Assembly (NCBI RefSeq): GCF_023015615.1 | Contig: NZ_JALKAJ010000002.1 | Location: forward strand, 1,192,501-1,256,500 | DNA: 64,000 bases | Reading direction: 5' to 3' | From: Qipengyuania sp. S6317L1 | Lineage (GTDB): Bacteria > Pseudomonadota > Alphaproteobacteria > Sphingomonadales > Sphingomonadaceae | Shown: positions 18,139 through 26,608 of the stretch, piece by piece | Layout of the letters: every line of letters starts with the position of its first letter | Numbering within the stretch: the stretch's first letter is position 1 | Made by a program: the position numbers and the translations under genes | Notes under the pieces: generated by a model | What the model saw: the letters and a program-made list of their open reading frames with translations, nothing else | The model's database searches: none | What the model was told of the DNA's origin: nothing

Positions 18139-18215
18139 CCGACATTTCCCTGTGCGAGAGTGTTTCATCAACCAAAGGGGTGACTTGTTAACGTAACCGC
18201 CCTATCTGAACCGGC

Positions 18216-18287
18216 ATGGCACTTCTGCTCACCACGACCACAACCACAACACCCACGGATAGCCGGGGGCGGTTGCTGTTGGTCTGA
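18216..18287 (+). CDS. Threonine-rich leader peptide of thrS
   Basis: A 23-codon frame 128 bases before thrS. It begins Met-Ala-Leu-Leu-Leu, continues with seven consecutive Thr codons (codons 6-12, 18231-18251, using ACC, ACG and ACA), then Pro and an eighth Thr, and ends with Arg/Leu-rich residues before TGA at 18285-18287. Eight Thr in 23 codons directly ahead of threonyl-tRNA synthetase is the signature of a ribosome-mediated attenuation leader. No strong Shine-Dalgarno is visible upstream, which is common for leader peptides. Its 3' half contains the antiterminator arm (18268-18278). It is too short for ordinary gene calling, and the peptide is not expected to act on its own. Confidence 0.8.
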   Translation: MALLLTTTTTTTPTDSRGRLLLV

Positions 18288-18328
18288 GCCAGCGATACCG
18301 CCGCCCGGTTTGAGGGCGGCGCGGTGTC
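18268..18328 (+). promoter_or_regulatory. thrS attenuator: mutually exclusive antiterminator and terminator hairpins
   Basis: Antiterminator: GGCGGT (18268-18273) plus GCTG (18275-18278), inside the leader peptide frame, pair with CAGC (18290-18293) plus ACCGCC (18297-18302), leaving an 11-base loop that holds the leader stop codon. Terminator: GATACCGC plus CGCCC (18294-18306) pairs with GGGCG plus GCGGTGTC (to 18328) with a 2-base bulge and one wobble. The two structures share 18297-18302 and cannot coexist. A ribosome waiting at the Thr codons would leave 18268-18278 free and favour the antiterminator; one reaching the stop codon would cover it and favour the terminator. The following T content is poor (TTCCCTC), so termination may be inefficient or Rho-assisted. 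Confidence 0.7.
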
Positions 18329-18415
18329 TTCCCTCAAATCGGTTCAAACCCGAACACCGCTCTTTGCGCGCGCGACTTCATGCCCTAAAGCGCGCCAAAC
18401 GACACGGAATTGACG

Positions 18416-20416
18416 ATGACCGAACTTTTGAAGATCAGCCTTCCCGACGGCTCAGTGCGCGAGATGGAGCCCGGCGCGACGCCCTATGATGTGGCGGCCG
18501 CGATTGGTCCCGGCCTTGCGAAAGCGGCGCTGGCGGCGCGGGTGGACGGTGAAGTGCGCGATATTGGCCGCCCGTTTGATGGCGACGCCCAGCTTGCCCT
18601 GATCACCGCGAAAGACGAAGAGGACGCGCTGGAACTGGTGCGCCACGACTTTGCCCACGTCCTTGCCGAAGCGGTGCAAGCCTTGTGGCCGGGCACGCAG
18701 ATCACCTTCGGCCCTGCGACCGATGATGGCTTCTATTACGACGTAATGGCGCCTGAAAGCCGCGAGCCTTTCGGCCTTGAGGACCTTCCCGTGATCGAAG
18801 AGAAGATGCGCGAGATCATCAAGGCGGACAAGCCTCTGGTGCGCGAAGTGTGGTCGCGCGATGACCTCATCGCAAAATGGCAAGCCGAGGGCGAGACCTT
18901 CAAGGCCGAGTGGGCGAAGGAACTGCCAGAAGGCGAAGACCTCACCGTCTATTGGTCGGGTGAACCCGGCAGCGAGGGCGCATGGCTCGATATGTGCCGG
19001 GGGCCGCACTTGGCCTCGACCGGTAAACTCGATCCGCAAGCCTTCAAGCTGATGCGCACCGCCGGCGCTTACTGGCGCGGCGACCAGAAGAATGCGCAAT
19101 TGACGCGCATCTACGGCACCGCATGGCTCAATAAAAAGCAGCTGAAAGCGCACCTTCACCGCCTCGAAGAAGCGCAGCTTCGCGATCACCGCAAGCTTGG
19201 CCGCGAGATGGATCTCTTCCACCTTCAGGAAGAAGCGCATGGAAGCGTGTTCTGGCACCCCAAAGGCTATCGCATTTGGCGCGAGCTTGAGGCCTATATG
19301 CGCCGCAAGATGGACGGGTCCGGCTACCGCGAGATCAAGACCCCGCAAGTGATGGATGCGCGCCAATGGGAGCAGTCTGGCCACTGGGGCAAGTACCGCG
19401 AGAATATGTTCGTGATCCCGGACGAAGTGCCGAACACCGAGGATGAGGGCGACATCGTCTCCAAGGACGCGGAGTGGATGGCGCTAAAGCCGATGAACTG
19501 CCCTGCGCACGTTCTGGTGTTTAAACAGGGGATCACGTCCTACCGCGACCTGCCGATCCGTCTGGGCGAGATGGGCTGCTGTCACCGCAACGAACCGCAC
19601 GGCGCGCTCCACGGCCTGATGCGTGTGCGTCAGTTTACTCAGGACGATGCGCATATCTTCTGCACCGAGGAACAGGTGGTCGAAGAGGTGCAAGCCTTCA
19701 TCACGCTTGCCGACAGCGTCTACCGCGACTTTGGCTTTGATTATAAGATCAAGCTCGCCCTTCGACCCGAACAACGCTTTGGATCGGATGCGGATTGGGA
19801 CAAGGCAGAGCAGGAATTGCGCGATGCGCTCACCGCCAATGGCCTCGAATGGGAAGAGCTTCCCGGCGAAGGTGCGTTCTATGCGCCAAAGCTGGAATGG
19901 CACCTCACCGATGCGATTGGCCGGACCTGGCAGGTGGGCACGATCCAGTCGGACCGCGTGCTGCCCGATCGCCTTGATGCGACCTATATCGGCGAGGATG
20001 GTGAGAAGCACCGCCCCGTGATGCTCCACCGTGCAATCTTTGGGTCTTACGAACGCTTTATCGGCATCCTGATCGAGCACTTTGCCGGTCGCCTGCCGGT
20101 GTGGCTTGCGCCGACACAGGCCGTGGTTGCGCCGATTGTCTCGGACGTGGATGGCTATGCGAGCAACGTGCTTGCGAAGCTCGAAGCCGCGGGCATTCGC
20201 GCCTCTAGCGATCTTCGCAATGAGAAGATCAACTACAAGATCCGCGAGCACTCCCTTGCGAAAGTCCCGCATCTTCTGATCGTGGGTAAACGCGAGGAAG
20301 AGGAGGGCACCGTCGCAATCCGCACATTGGGCGAGAAGGATCAGAAGGTCCTGCCGCTGGATGAAGCGATTGCGATGCTCACCGATGCGGCGAGCGCGCC
20401 CGATCTGAAGGCTTAA
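18416..20416 (+). CDS. thrS: Threonyl-tRNA synthetase
   Basis: Class II aminoacyl-tRNA synthetase of 666 residues charging tRNA-Thr. Domain order is standard: TGS domain (1-65), editing domain with the HDFAHVLAEAVQALWP motif near 80, catalytic core with MNCPAHV near 360 (zinc-ligand Cys), motif 2 GEMGCCHRNEPHGALHGLMRVR and QFTQDDAHIFC near 400, and the anticodon-binding domain (LPVWLAPTQAVV onward). ATG 16418-class alternatives were weighed: the in-frame TTG at 18410 is rejected in favour of ATG 18416. Upstream lie a Thr leader peptide and attenuator (18216-18328), indicating control by charged tRNA-Thr. The TSUP transporter gene starts 3 bases after the stop. Confidence 0.97.
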   Translation: MTELLKISLPDGSVREMEPGATPYDVAAAIGPGLAKAALAARVDGEVRDIGRPFDGDAQLALITAKDEEDALELVRHDFAHVLAEAVQALWPGTQITFGPATDDGFYYDVMAPESREPFGLEDLPVIEEKMREIIKADKPLVREVWSRDDLIAKWQAEGETFKAEWAKELPEGEDLTVYWSGEPGSEGAWLDMCRGPHLASTGKLDPQAFKLMRTAGAYWRGDQKNAQLTRIYGTAWLNKKQLKAHLHRLEEAQLRDHRKLGREMDLFHLQEEAHGSVFWHPKGYRIWRELEAYMRRKMDGSGYREIKTPQVMDARQWEQSGHWGKYRENMFVIPDEVPNTEDEGDIVSKDAEWMALKPMNCPAHVLVFKQGITSYRDLPIRLGEMGCCHRNEPHGALHGLMRVRQFTQDDAHIFCTEEQVVEEVQAFITLADSVYRDFGFDYKIKLALRPEQRFGSDADWDKAEQELRDALTANGLEWEELPGEGAFYAPKLEWHLTDAIGRTWQVGTIQSDRVLPDRLDATYIGEDGEKHRPVMLHRAIFGSYERFIGILIEHFAGRLPVWLAPTQAVVAPIVSDVDGYASNVLAKLEAAGIRASSDLRNEKINYKIREHSLAKVPHLLIVGKREEEEGTVAIRTLGEKDQKVLPLDEAIAMLTDAASAPDLKA

Positions 20417-20419
20417 GGT

Positions 20420-21178
20420 TTGGACTTCTCCGCTGGGGAATTTCTTGCCGGGTTCAGTGCGGTTCAAATCGCGGTTGCGGTGGCTGCCACTTTGGGCGCA
20501 GCCTTTATTCGTGGGCTGACCGGCTTTGGCTTTGGCATCCTGCTGGTGCCGATACTCGCGCTTGCCCTGACCCCCGTTCAGGCGGTTCTGGCGATCAACA
20601 TCATGGCGGGGCTTCTGGCCCTTACGGAAATCCGCATGATCCTTCGCGAGGCGGAAAGGAGCGCCTTTGTGATCGGCGCGCTTGTGGTGCTGGCAACGGC
20701 TCCGGGGCTGATGCTGCTCGATGCAACCCCGCAAAACCTTGCGCGGCTTCTGATCGCGCTCATCGCGCTTTCGGCCTTTTTCGCGATCCTTCTGCCCAAG
20801 CGCGGTGCCGCACAGCCGGGACCGCTTGCGACTGGGGCGGTGGGGCTTTCTGCCGGTGTGCTTACAGGCTTCGCTGCCATGCCAGGCCCGCCCGTGGTGC
20901 CCTATTACGTGGGCCGCGACATTCCGCGCGTCACCGCCAAGGCATCGATGATCGGCATATTTGGCCTCGCGGCGATGGCGGGAATTGGTTCGGGTGCGGC
21001 GATCGGCGTACTTGAATGGCGCATCGTCATATTGGGCGTTGCGCTATTTCCGCTCGTGATGCTGGGGAATTGGGTGGGCAGCCTCGCTTTTGGCAAGGTC
21101 AGCGATCCCGTCTGGCGGGCGTGTGTCGGCGTGGTTCTAGGAGCCGCAGCCCTTGCCGCGCTGGTCAAATTGCTTTGA
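20420..21178 (+). CDS. TSUP-family (TauE/SafE) membrane transporter
   Basis: 252 residues, eight predicted membrane helices in two repeats, each beginning with the family pattern: AAFIRGLTGFGFGILLVPIL (near 30-50) and SAGVLTGFAAMPGPPVVPYY (near 138-158). TSUP proteins move sulfite, sulfoacetate or related anions across the inner membrane. Translation must begin at TTG 20420, three bases after the thrS stop, since the next Met is inside the second helix; AAGG precedes it. The tight spacing suggests cotranscription with thrS and therefore exposure to the same attenuator, though the functional link is not obvious. Confidence 0.8.
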   Translation: MDFSAGEFLAGFSAVQIAVAVAATLGAAFIRGLTGFGFGILLVPILALALTPVQAVLAINIMAGLLALTEIRMILREAERSAFVIGALVVLATAPGLMLLDATPQNLARLLIALIALSAFFAILLPKRGAAQPGPLATGAVGLSAGVLTGFAAMPGPPVVPYYVGRDIPRVTAKASMIGIFGLAAMAGIGSGAAIGVLEWRIVILGVALFPLVMLGNWVGSLAFGKVSDPVWRACVGVVLGAAALAALVKLL

Positions 21179-21190
21179 GGCGGCCTGCAA

Positions 21191-21325
21191 TCAAAGTGGG
21201 AGCGGTTGGCCTGCGAGGATCAGCGCAGCCGCGCAGCCAAGAACGATCACGCTGCTGAGCGCTTCGCTCTGACGAAGACGCAAAACATCATAGGTGCTGC
21301 GGGAAAGGGCAATTGCATGAGCCAT
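21191..21325 (-). CDS. Possible 44-residue single-helix membrane protein
   Basis: A short frame 36 bases downstream of the agmatine deiminase gene on the same strand. The N-terminal half is polar (ALSRSTYDVLRLRQSEA) and the C-terminal half is a single hydrophobic segment (SSVIVLGCAAALILAG) ending in QPLPL. Composition looks coding-like and the gap to the upstream gene is short, but the ribosome site is weak and no family is recognised. It could be a real small protein or a chance frame. Confidence 0.35.
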   Translation of the reverse strand: MAHAIALSRSTYDVLRLRQSEALSSVIVLGCAAALILAGQPLPL

Positions 21326-21361
21326 AGCCCGGCACAATTGCCCCAAATTGCTAACGAAGCG

Positions 21362-22354
21362 TTAATTTGACGCTTTGAATGAGGGCATTTGCTGGCTCGC
21401 ACAGTGAAATCCGCCTCCGCCGGCCAGGACGGCGCCAGCAGGAAGACCTATCGTCTCGCGGTCCGGGAAAAGCGCTGCGATCGCCTCCACGCCTGCGTCA
21501 TCATGGGCCGAGCCAAATGTCGGAACGACCACGAGATGTGTCGTGATCGCAAAGTTGACATAGCTTGCCGGTTCAATCGCACCATCACGGGTAATCAGGC
21601 CGGGTGACGGGATGGTGATCACATCCACGCCAAAGTCCTGAGCGCGCGCCTTTGCATCGGCATAAATGCCTGCATTGGGATCATCGCTGCCGGTGGCCTC
21701 AGGCACCACCAAACGGCCCGGGCCGACAAAACGCGCAAGATTGTCGACATGGCCATCGGTGTGATCGTTGATGAGCCCGTCGCCCAGCCACAAGAAACGA
21801 TCAAAGCCCAGCATCTGCTCAAGCTCCGCCTCGATTTGTTCGCGCCTCAAATGAGGGTTTCGATTGGGGTTCAAAAGGCATTGCTCGGTCGTCGCGGCAA
21901 GCCCGGTGCCATCACCATCGACGGCCCCTCCTTCAAGGATCATGGTGGAGGACATGACATCGAGCCCTGCATCGCGGGCAAGAGCCTCTCCGATAGTCTG
22001 ATCGCCGGGCATAAGGTATTTCTCACCCCAGCCATTGAAGGCAAAGCGCACGGCAATCTGCCCATCAGAGCCCTCTACTACCAGAGGGCCCGTATCGCGT
22101 AGCCAGACGTCACCATAAACGCGCGGTTGCAGCGTCACCGCCTCGCTTGCCAGAGAACGGGCCCGCGCCTCGTTCGCTTCATCGCTCACGAGCAGACGCA
22201 CTTGCTGCCCGCTCTCGGCTACGGCGCTTGCGAAGGCCGCGATCTGCTCTTGCGCTACATCCAGATAGCCTGGCCATTCCTCGGCCAGATGCGGAAAGCC
22301 GATCCAGATCCAGTCTTGCGGAGCCCACTCAGGCGGCATCCTCACAGCGTTCAC
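21362..22354 (-). CDS. aguA: Agmatine deiminase
   Basis: 330-residue hydrolase of the guanidino-group-modifying superfamily (agmatine/peptidyl-arginine deiminase) converting agmatine to N-carbamoylputrescine for polyamine synthesis. Visible are MPPEWAPQDWIWIGFP at the N-terminus, DVWLRDTGPLVV near 82, LEGGAVDGDGTG near 143, DHTDGHVDNLARF near 198 and the nucleophilic Cys in GGGGFHCASQQMPS near 318. The GTG start at 22354 has GGGAG at good spacing; ATG 22339 is the alternative. Divergent from glnE. No N-carbamoylputrescine amidase gene is nearby in the window. Confidence 0.92.
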   Translation of the reverse strand: MNAVRMPPEWAPQDWIWIGFPHLAEEWPGYLDVAQEQIAAFASAVAESGQQVRLLVSDEANEARARSLASEAVTLQPRVYGDVWLRDTGPLVVEGSDGQIAVRFAFNGWGEKYLMPGDQTIGEALARDAGLDVMSSTMILEGGAVDGDGTGLAATTEQCLLNPNRNPHLRREQIEAELEQMLGFDRFLWLGDGLINDHTDGHVDNLARFVGPGRLVVPEATGSDDPNAGIYADAKARAQDFGVDVITIPSPGLITRDGAIEPASYVNFAITTHLVVVPTFGSAHDDAGVEAIAALFPDRETIGLPAGAVLAGGGGFHCASQQMPSFKASN

Positions 22355-22448
22355 ACTTCACTCCCGGCAATCGCACTTGAGCCAAATTCGTGCGCGCCTC
22401 CTTACAGATGGCCTTGCGCCCTGCAAGCCGCTTCGCCAAGTGGAGGGT

Positions 22449-25172
22449 ATGGCGAAGACAGGTGAGGCGGATTGGACAAACGCATTGGAGCGCGCGCGTG
22501 CGTTTGCGCCGTTTTTGTGTCGCGCCCTCGATCGCCAGCCAGAACTTGAGGCGCTGCTTGCCGCAGGCGATGGCGAAGGGGCGCTCCAATGGGCGCGCGC
22601 ACGCGGCGAGCATGAGGATGCTGGCATCGCGCTTCGCCGTCACCGTCTGGGGCTCGCCACCGCACTTGCAATTGGCGATTTGGCGGGGGCTTTCTCCCTT
22701 GACCGGGTGATGCAGGAGCTGAGCGAATTTGCCGATCACGCGCTCGATAAGGCCATTCGCGCAGCGATTATGGACCGCACAGGCGACAATTGCACCGACG
22801 GCATGATCGCTCTGGCGCTTGGCAAGCAAGGCGCGCGCGAGCTCAATTATTCGTCCGATATTGACCCCATTCTGCTTTACGATCCCAAGACGCTGCCGCG
22901 CCGCGAAAAGGACGAAGCGGGAGAGGCAGCGCAGCGGTACGCCCGGCGCATCGTCAATCTTTTGTCCGAAAATACCGCTGAAGGATATGTCCTGCGGGTC
23001 GATTTGCGACTTCGCCCGGCCAGCGAAATCAGCCCGCCAGCGGTGTCCGTTTCCTCCGCTCTCACGCACTATCAGGGCCAGGCACTCGCGTGGGAACGTG
23101 CCGCCTTCATCCGCGCGCGCGCCGCGGCCGGCGACACCGCAAAAGGAGAGGCATTTCTCGCCGAGATCGCGCCATTCATCTGGCGTCAAAAGCTCGACTT
23201 TGGCGCGATCGAAGAGATCCGCGCTCTCACCCAGCGCATCCGCGCCGACAATGAAGGTTCCGACACTCCCGGCCCCGGCTATGACGTCAAGAAGGGGCGC
23301 GGCGGCATTCGCGAAATCGAATTTTTTGCGCAGACCCATCAGCTGATCCACGGTGGCCGCGATCCCTCCTTGCGCCTTCGTGGCACGCGTGCGGCGTTGG
23401 ACGCACTGGCCGAAGCAGAGCGGATAGATCCGGAACATGCGCGAATTCTAGGCGAAGGCTATGACCGCTTGAGGATGGTTGAGCACCGGCTGCAGATGGT
23501 CGAGGACCGCCAGACCCATAGCCTGCCGCCGGGAGAGGCATTGGACCGCGTGGCGCGGCTTGACGGCATGGCGGATGGCGCTGAATTGGTGGATGAACTG
23601 ACCCGGCTCACTGCGCAGACCGGCGCCATTTATGATGAGTTGATCGGGCAGGGGTCGCCTGCACCCTATCCCCAGCCAAAGCCGGAAATCCGCGCCCGAA
23701 CCCTGGACCACATGGGCTTTGACGACGCAAGGGCATTGGCCCAGAGGATCGAAGACTGGCGCGATGGGCGCTACTCTTCGATCAGAAGTCCGCAGGCGCT
23801 TGAAGCGTTTGATCGTCTCCTGCCGCAGCTTCTTGATGCCATTGCGCATAGCGATGATCCGGAACACGCGGTCAACCGGTTCCAATCCATCATCGAGCGC
23901 ACTCAGAGCGCGATCGAGCTGTTTCGATTGCTCACTGCCCAGCCTGAAATGATCGAGCGCCTCGTCAATGCGCTGACCCTCTCTTCGAGGATTGCGAATA
24001 CGCTCGCTCGCCGCCCTGAAACGCTCGATGTGCTTTTGGAGCGGCAGCCGATCGATTTTGAAAACACATATGCGCATACGCTTGAGCAGCTTCGCGAAAG
24101 GCCAGAGCGCGATGACTACGAAGCAAAGCTCGATTGCATCCGGCAAATTGTTTCCGAGGCGCGCTTCACCTTGGAAATCAGCCTGCTTGAAGCCGAGCAT
24201 AAACCATCACGTATCGCATCGGCGCTTTCCCATGTAGCGGAGGCGGCGATCACTGCTGCGGTTGAGGCCGCGCAGGAAGAATTTGCCCGCACGCATGGCC
24301 GAATAGATGATAGCGAACTGATGGTGCTGGGCCTTGGACGGCTTGGAGGCGGCGCGCTCTCGCCAGCGTCCGACCTCGATATGATTTACCTGTTCGAAGG
24401 TGAATACGGGGCCGAATCGGACGGAGAGCGACCGCTTGGCGCCACGCTATACTACAATCGTCTGGCGACCCGCGTGAACGCAGCGCTCAGCGTGCCGACC
24501 GCTCAAGGTGCGTTATACGAGGTCGATACGAGGCTAAGGCCGCAGGGCAATCAGGGGCCTCTTGCGGTTTCGATTGACGCTTTTGCCAAATATCAAAAAT
24601 CCAGCGCCTGGACCTGGGAACATATGGCGCTCAACCGGGCGCGCGTTCTGGCCGGATCAGACGAAGCGCGCGCCAAAGTCGAACAGGTAATTGTTCAAAC
24701 TCAATGCAAATCGCGTGATCCGGCGGTTTTGCGTGGTGATGTACTCAAGATGCGCGGCGACATGGCCGAGCATAAGCCCCCCAAGGGCGAGCTTGACGTC
24801 AAGCTATTGCGGGGCGGGCTTATTGACGTGGAGTTTCTCGTCCACTTTATCCAGCTGCGCGATGCGTCGAAGCTTGGCGGCGAAAACCCGAAGATGCTCT
24901 CACCCGATTTTGCCGAAGCAATTCCTGCTCTGATTGAACTGGGCCTGCTCGAACGGGAACTTTGGCCAGCCTATGATCTTTTAACCGACGTACTGGTCGC
25001 AAGCCGGCTGCTTGCCCCTGATCGCCAAGAGCCGCCTCCTGCCGCAGCGAATGTCCTTGCGCGCTCGTGCGGGTGCTCTAGCTACGCTGAGCTTTTGTCC
25101 AATGTCGCCGATGCGCGCGCATGTGTGGTCCGGCATTGGGCGATGAATTTTGAACAGAGTTTGGAGATTTGA
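22449..25172 (+). CDS. glnE: Bifunctional glutamine synthetase adenylyltransferase/deadenylase
   Basis: 907-residue regulator that adenylylates glutamine synthetase and reverses it under PII control. It has two nucleotidyltransferase domains, each with a DxD metal motif: ALGKQGARELNYSSDIDPIL near residue 120-140 (deadenylase half) and LGLGRLGGGALSPASDLDMIYL near 625-645 (adenylylase half). Each is followed by a helical PII-UTase-like domain (RGGIREIEFFAQTHQLIHGG; RGGLIDVEFLVHFIQLR). The frame opens at a TTG (22377), but ATG 22449 gives the family N-terminus and is preferred, although GGAGG lies very close to it. bcp follows after 4 bases. GlnE, GltBD and NAD-GDH together frame ammonium assimilation. 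Confidence 0.93.
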   Translation: MAKTGEADWTNALERARAFAPFLCRALDRQPELEALLAAGDGEGALQWARARGEHEDAGIALRRHRLGLATALAIGDLAGAFSLDRVMQELSEFADHALDKAIRAAIMDRTGDNCTDGMIALALGKQGARELNYSSDIDPILLYDPKTLPRREKDEAGEAAQRYARRIVNLLSENTAEGYVLRVDLRLRPASEISPPAVSVSSALTHYQGQALAWERAAFIRARAAAGDTAKGEAFLAEIAPFIWRQKLDFGAIEEIRALTQRIRADNEGSDTPGPGYDVKKGRGGIREIEFFAQTHQLIHGGRDPSLRLRGTRAALDALAEAERIDPEHARILGEGYDRLRMVEHRLQMVEDRQTHSLPPGEALDRVARLDGMADGAELVDELTRLTAQTGAIYDELIGQGSPAPYPQPKPEIRARTLDHMGFDDARALAQRIEDWRDGRYSSIRSPQALEAFDRLLPQLLDAIAHSDDPEHAVNRFQSIIERTQSAIELFRLLTAQPEMIERLVNALTLSSRIANTLARRPETLDVLLERQPIDFENTYAHTLEQLRERPERDDYEAKLDCIRQIVSEARFTLEISLLEAEHKPSRIASALSHVAEAAITAAVEAAQEEFARTHGRIDDSELMVLGLGRLGGGALSPASDLDMIYLFEGEYGAESDGERPLGATLYYNRLATRVNAALSVPTAQGALYEVDTRLRPQGNQGPLAVSIDAFAKYQKSSAWTWEHMALNRARVLAGSDEARAKVEQVIVQTQCKSRDPAVLRGDVLKMRGDMAEHKPPKGELDVKLLRGGLIDVEFLVHFIQLRDASKLGGENPKMLSPDFAEAIPALIELGLLERELWPAYDLLTDVLVASRLLAPDRQEPPPAAANVLARSCGCSSYAELLSNVADARACVVRHWAMNFEQSLEI

Positions 25173-25176
25173 ACCC

Positions 25177-25650
25177 ATGACCGATTTTGCAGGCCCCGGC
25201 GACGCGCTTCCCGATATCGCGATGGAGACCCCCGATGGCGGCACGGTGAAACCCTCAGATTATGCGGGCAAGAAGCTGGTGCTGTTCTTCTATCCAAAAG
25301 ACAACACGCCTGGCTGCACGACTGAGGCAAAGGATTTCACCGCGCTCAAGGGCGAATTCGACGCAGCGGGCGTAGAGCTTCTCGGCGTATCCAAAGACAG
25401 CGCGAAGAAGCACCAGAACTTTATTGCAAAGCACGATCTGAAAACGCCTCTTGCGACAGATGCCGAAGAGAACGGGCTTTCCGATGCTCTGGGCATTTGG
25501 ACCGAGAAGAAGATGTACGGCAAAACTTTCATGGGCATGGTGCGCACAACCTATCTCGTCGATGCGGACGGCAAGATTGCGCAGGTCTGGAACAAGGTGA
25601 AAGTGAAAGGCCACGCCGAAGAGGTGCTTGCAGCGGCAAGAGCACTCTAA
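25177..25650 (+). CDS. bcp: Bcp/PrxQ peroxiredoxin, apparently 1-Cys type
   Basis: 157-residue thiol peroxidase reducing hydrogen peroxide and organic hydroperoxides. The peroxidatic Cys is in YPKDNTPGCTTEAKDF, near residue 47. The resolving Cys five residues later in E. coli Bcp is replaced (EAKDF), so this enzyme probably needs an external thiol to resolve the sulfenic acid. The extended frame upstream (25150) merely overlaps the glnE end; ATG 25177 fits the family. It starts 4 bases after glnE and is followed 6 bases later by a DUF455 ferritin-like gene, suggesting one transcript with an oxidative-stress flavour. Confidence 0.92.
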   Translation: MTDFAGPGDALPDIAMETPDGGTVKPSDYAGKKLVLFFYPKDNTPGCTTEAKDFTALKGEFDAAGVELLGVSKDSAKKHQNFIAKHDLKTPLATDAEENGLSDALGIWTEKKMYGKTFMGMVRTTYLVDADGKIAQVWNKVKVKGHAEEVLAAARAL

Positions 25651-25656
25651 AGCGCG

Positions 25657-26448
25657 ATGCAGTCGGTTTCCTCTGCCATTCGCGCGGCGCTCCTGACAGG
25701 CGACCCCCGTGCCAAGTGCTTTGCGACCCGCGGTGTGGCGCGGCGGTGGCGCAAGGGCGAGCTCGCATTCGTGTTTGATGAACCGATGCCCGATCAGCCG
25801 GCGTGGCCCGACGAACCGGAGTTGCTGCCACCCAACAAAATGCCAAAGCGCGGCAAGTTCGGGTCAGAGCGGGCGCGCATCGCCTTATGGCACAGCCTTG
25901 CCCATATCGAATTTGTCGCGATTGACTTGGCGCTCGACATGGCCGGGCGATTTGGCGCCGAAATGGGCGAGGAGTTTGTCTCCGACTTTCTTTACGTCGC
26001 AGCCGACGAAGCGATGCACCACGCCCTGCTTGCGCGCAAATTGGAGAGTCTTGGAAGCCATTATGGCGCGCTTCCGGCCCATGCGGGATTGTGGGAGGCA
26101 GCGCACGAAACGCGCAATGACGTCGCTGCACGCTTGGCGGTCGTCCCGATGGTGCTCGAGGCGCGTGGGCTCGATGTTACGCCCGCCACGCTTGAGCGGG
26201 TCAAGGCTGCCGGTGATGAGCATGGCGCAAAGATATTGGCGCGCATCCTTGACGATGAAATTCGGCATGTCGGATTCGGCACCAAACACTTTTTGAAGGT
26301 CGCGCAAGAATCGGGTGAAGACCCCGCCGAGGCTTGGAAATCCCTCGTTCGCAGGCATTTCAGGGGGCCAGTTAAGCCACCATTCAACGACTCAGCGCGT
26401 CTTGCAGCCGGTTTATCGCGCGACTTCTACGAAGATGTTGCTCTTTAA
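25657..26448 (+). CDS. DUF455 ferritin-like protein
   Basis: 263-residue soluble protein of the DUF455 family with a ferritin-like four-helix core. Candidate di-iron ligands are in LAHIEFVAIDLALDMA near 86-100, ADEAMHHALLARKLESLG near 118-135, and DDEIRHVGFGTKHF near 196-210, giving the Glu/His pattern of carboxylate-bridged di-iron proteins. RGKFGSERARIALWHSLAHIE is the conserved N-terminal block of the family. Enzymatic role is not established; MiaE-like hydroxylases are distant relatives. Likely cotranscribed with bcp. Confidence 0.85.
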   Translation: MQSVSSAIRAALLTGDPRAKCFATRGVARRWRKGELAFVFDEPMPDQPAWPDEPELLPPNKMPKRGKFGSERARIALWHSLAHIEFVAIDLALDMAGRFGAEMGEEFVSDFLYVAADEAMHHALLARKLESLGSHYGALPAHAGLWEAAHETRNDVAARLAVVPMVLEARGLDVTPATLERVKAAGDEHGAKILARILDDEIRHVGFGTKHFLKVAQESGEDPAEAWKSLVRRHFRGPVKPPFNDSARLAAGLSRDFYEDVAL

Positions 26449-26608
26449 CGAATCGGCCCGATAACCCTTAGCTATCGAATTCAAGGCAGACATCTGCTTT
26501 ACATTTGTGGACCACTCCAAGCGGGGCTTCGCACCCTTCATACGAATAAGAAAAGCAGTGGTTCCAAATTTTATTGGCGTGGGTTGCGTCAGATAGGACC
26601 GGGTCATT

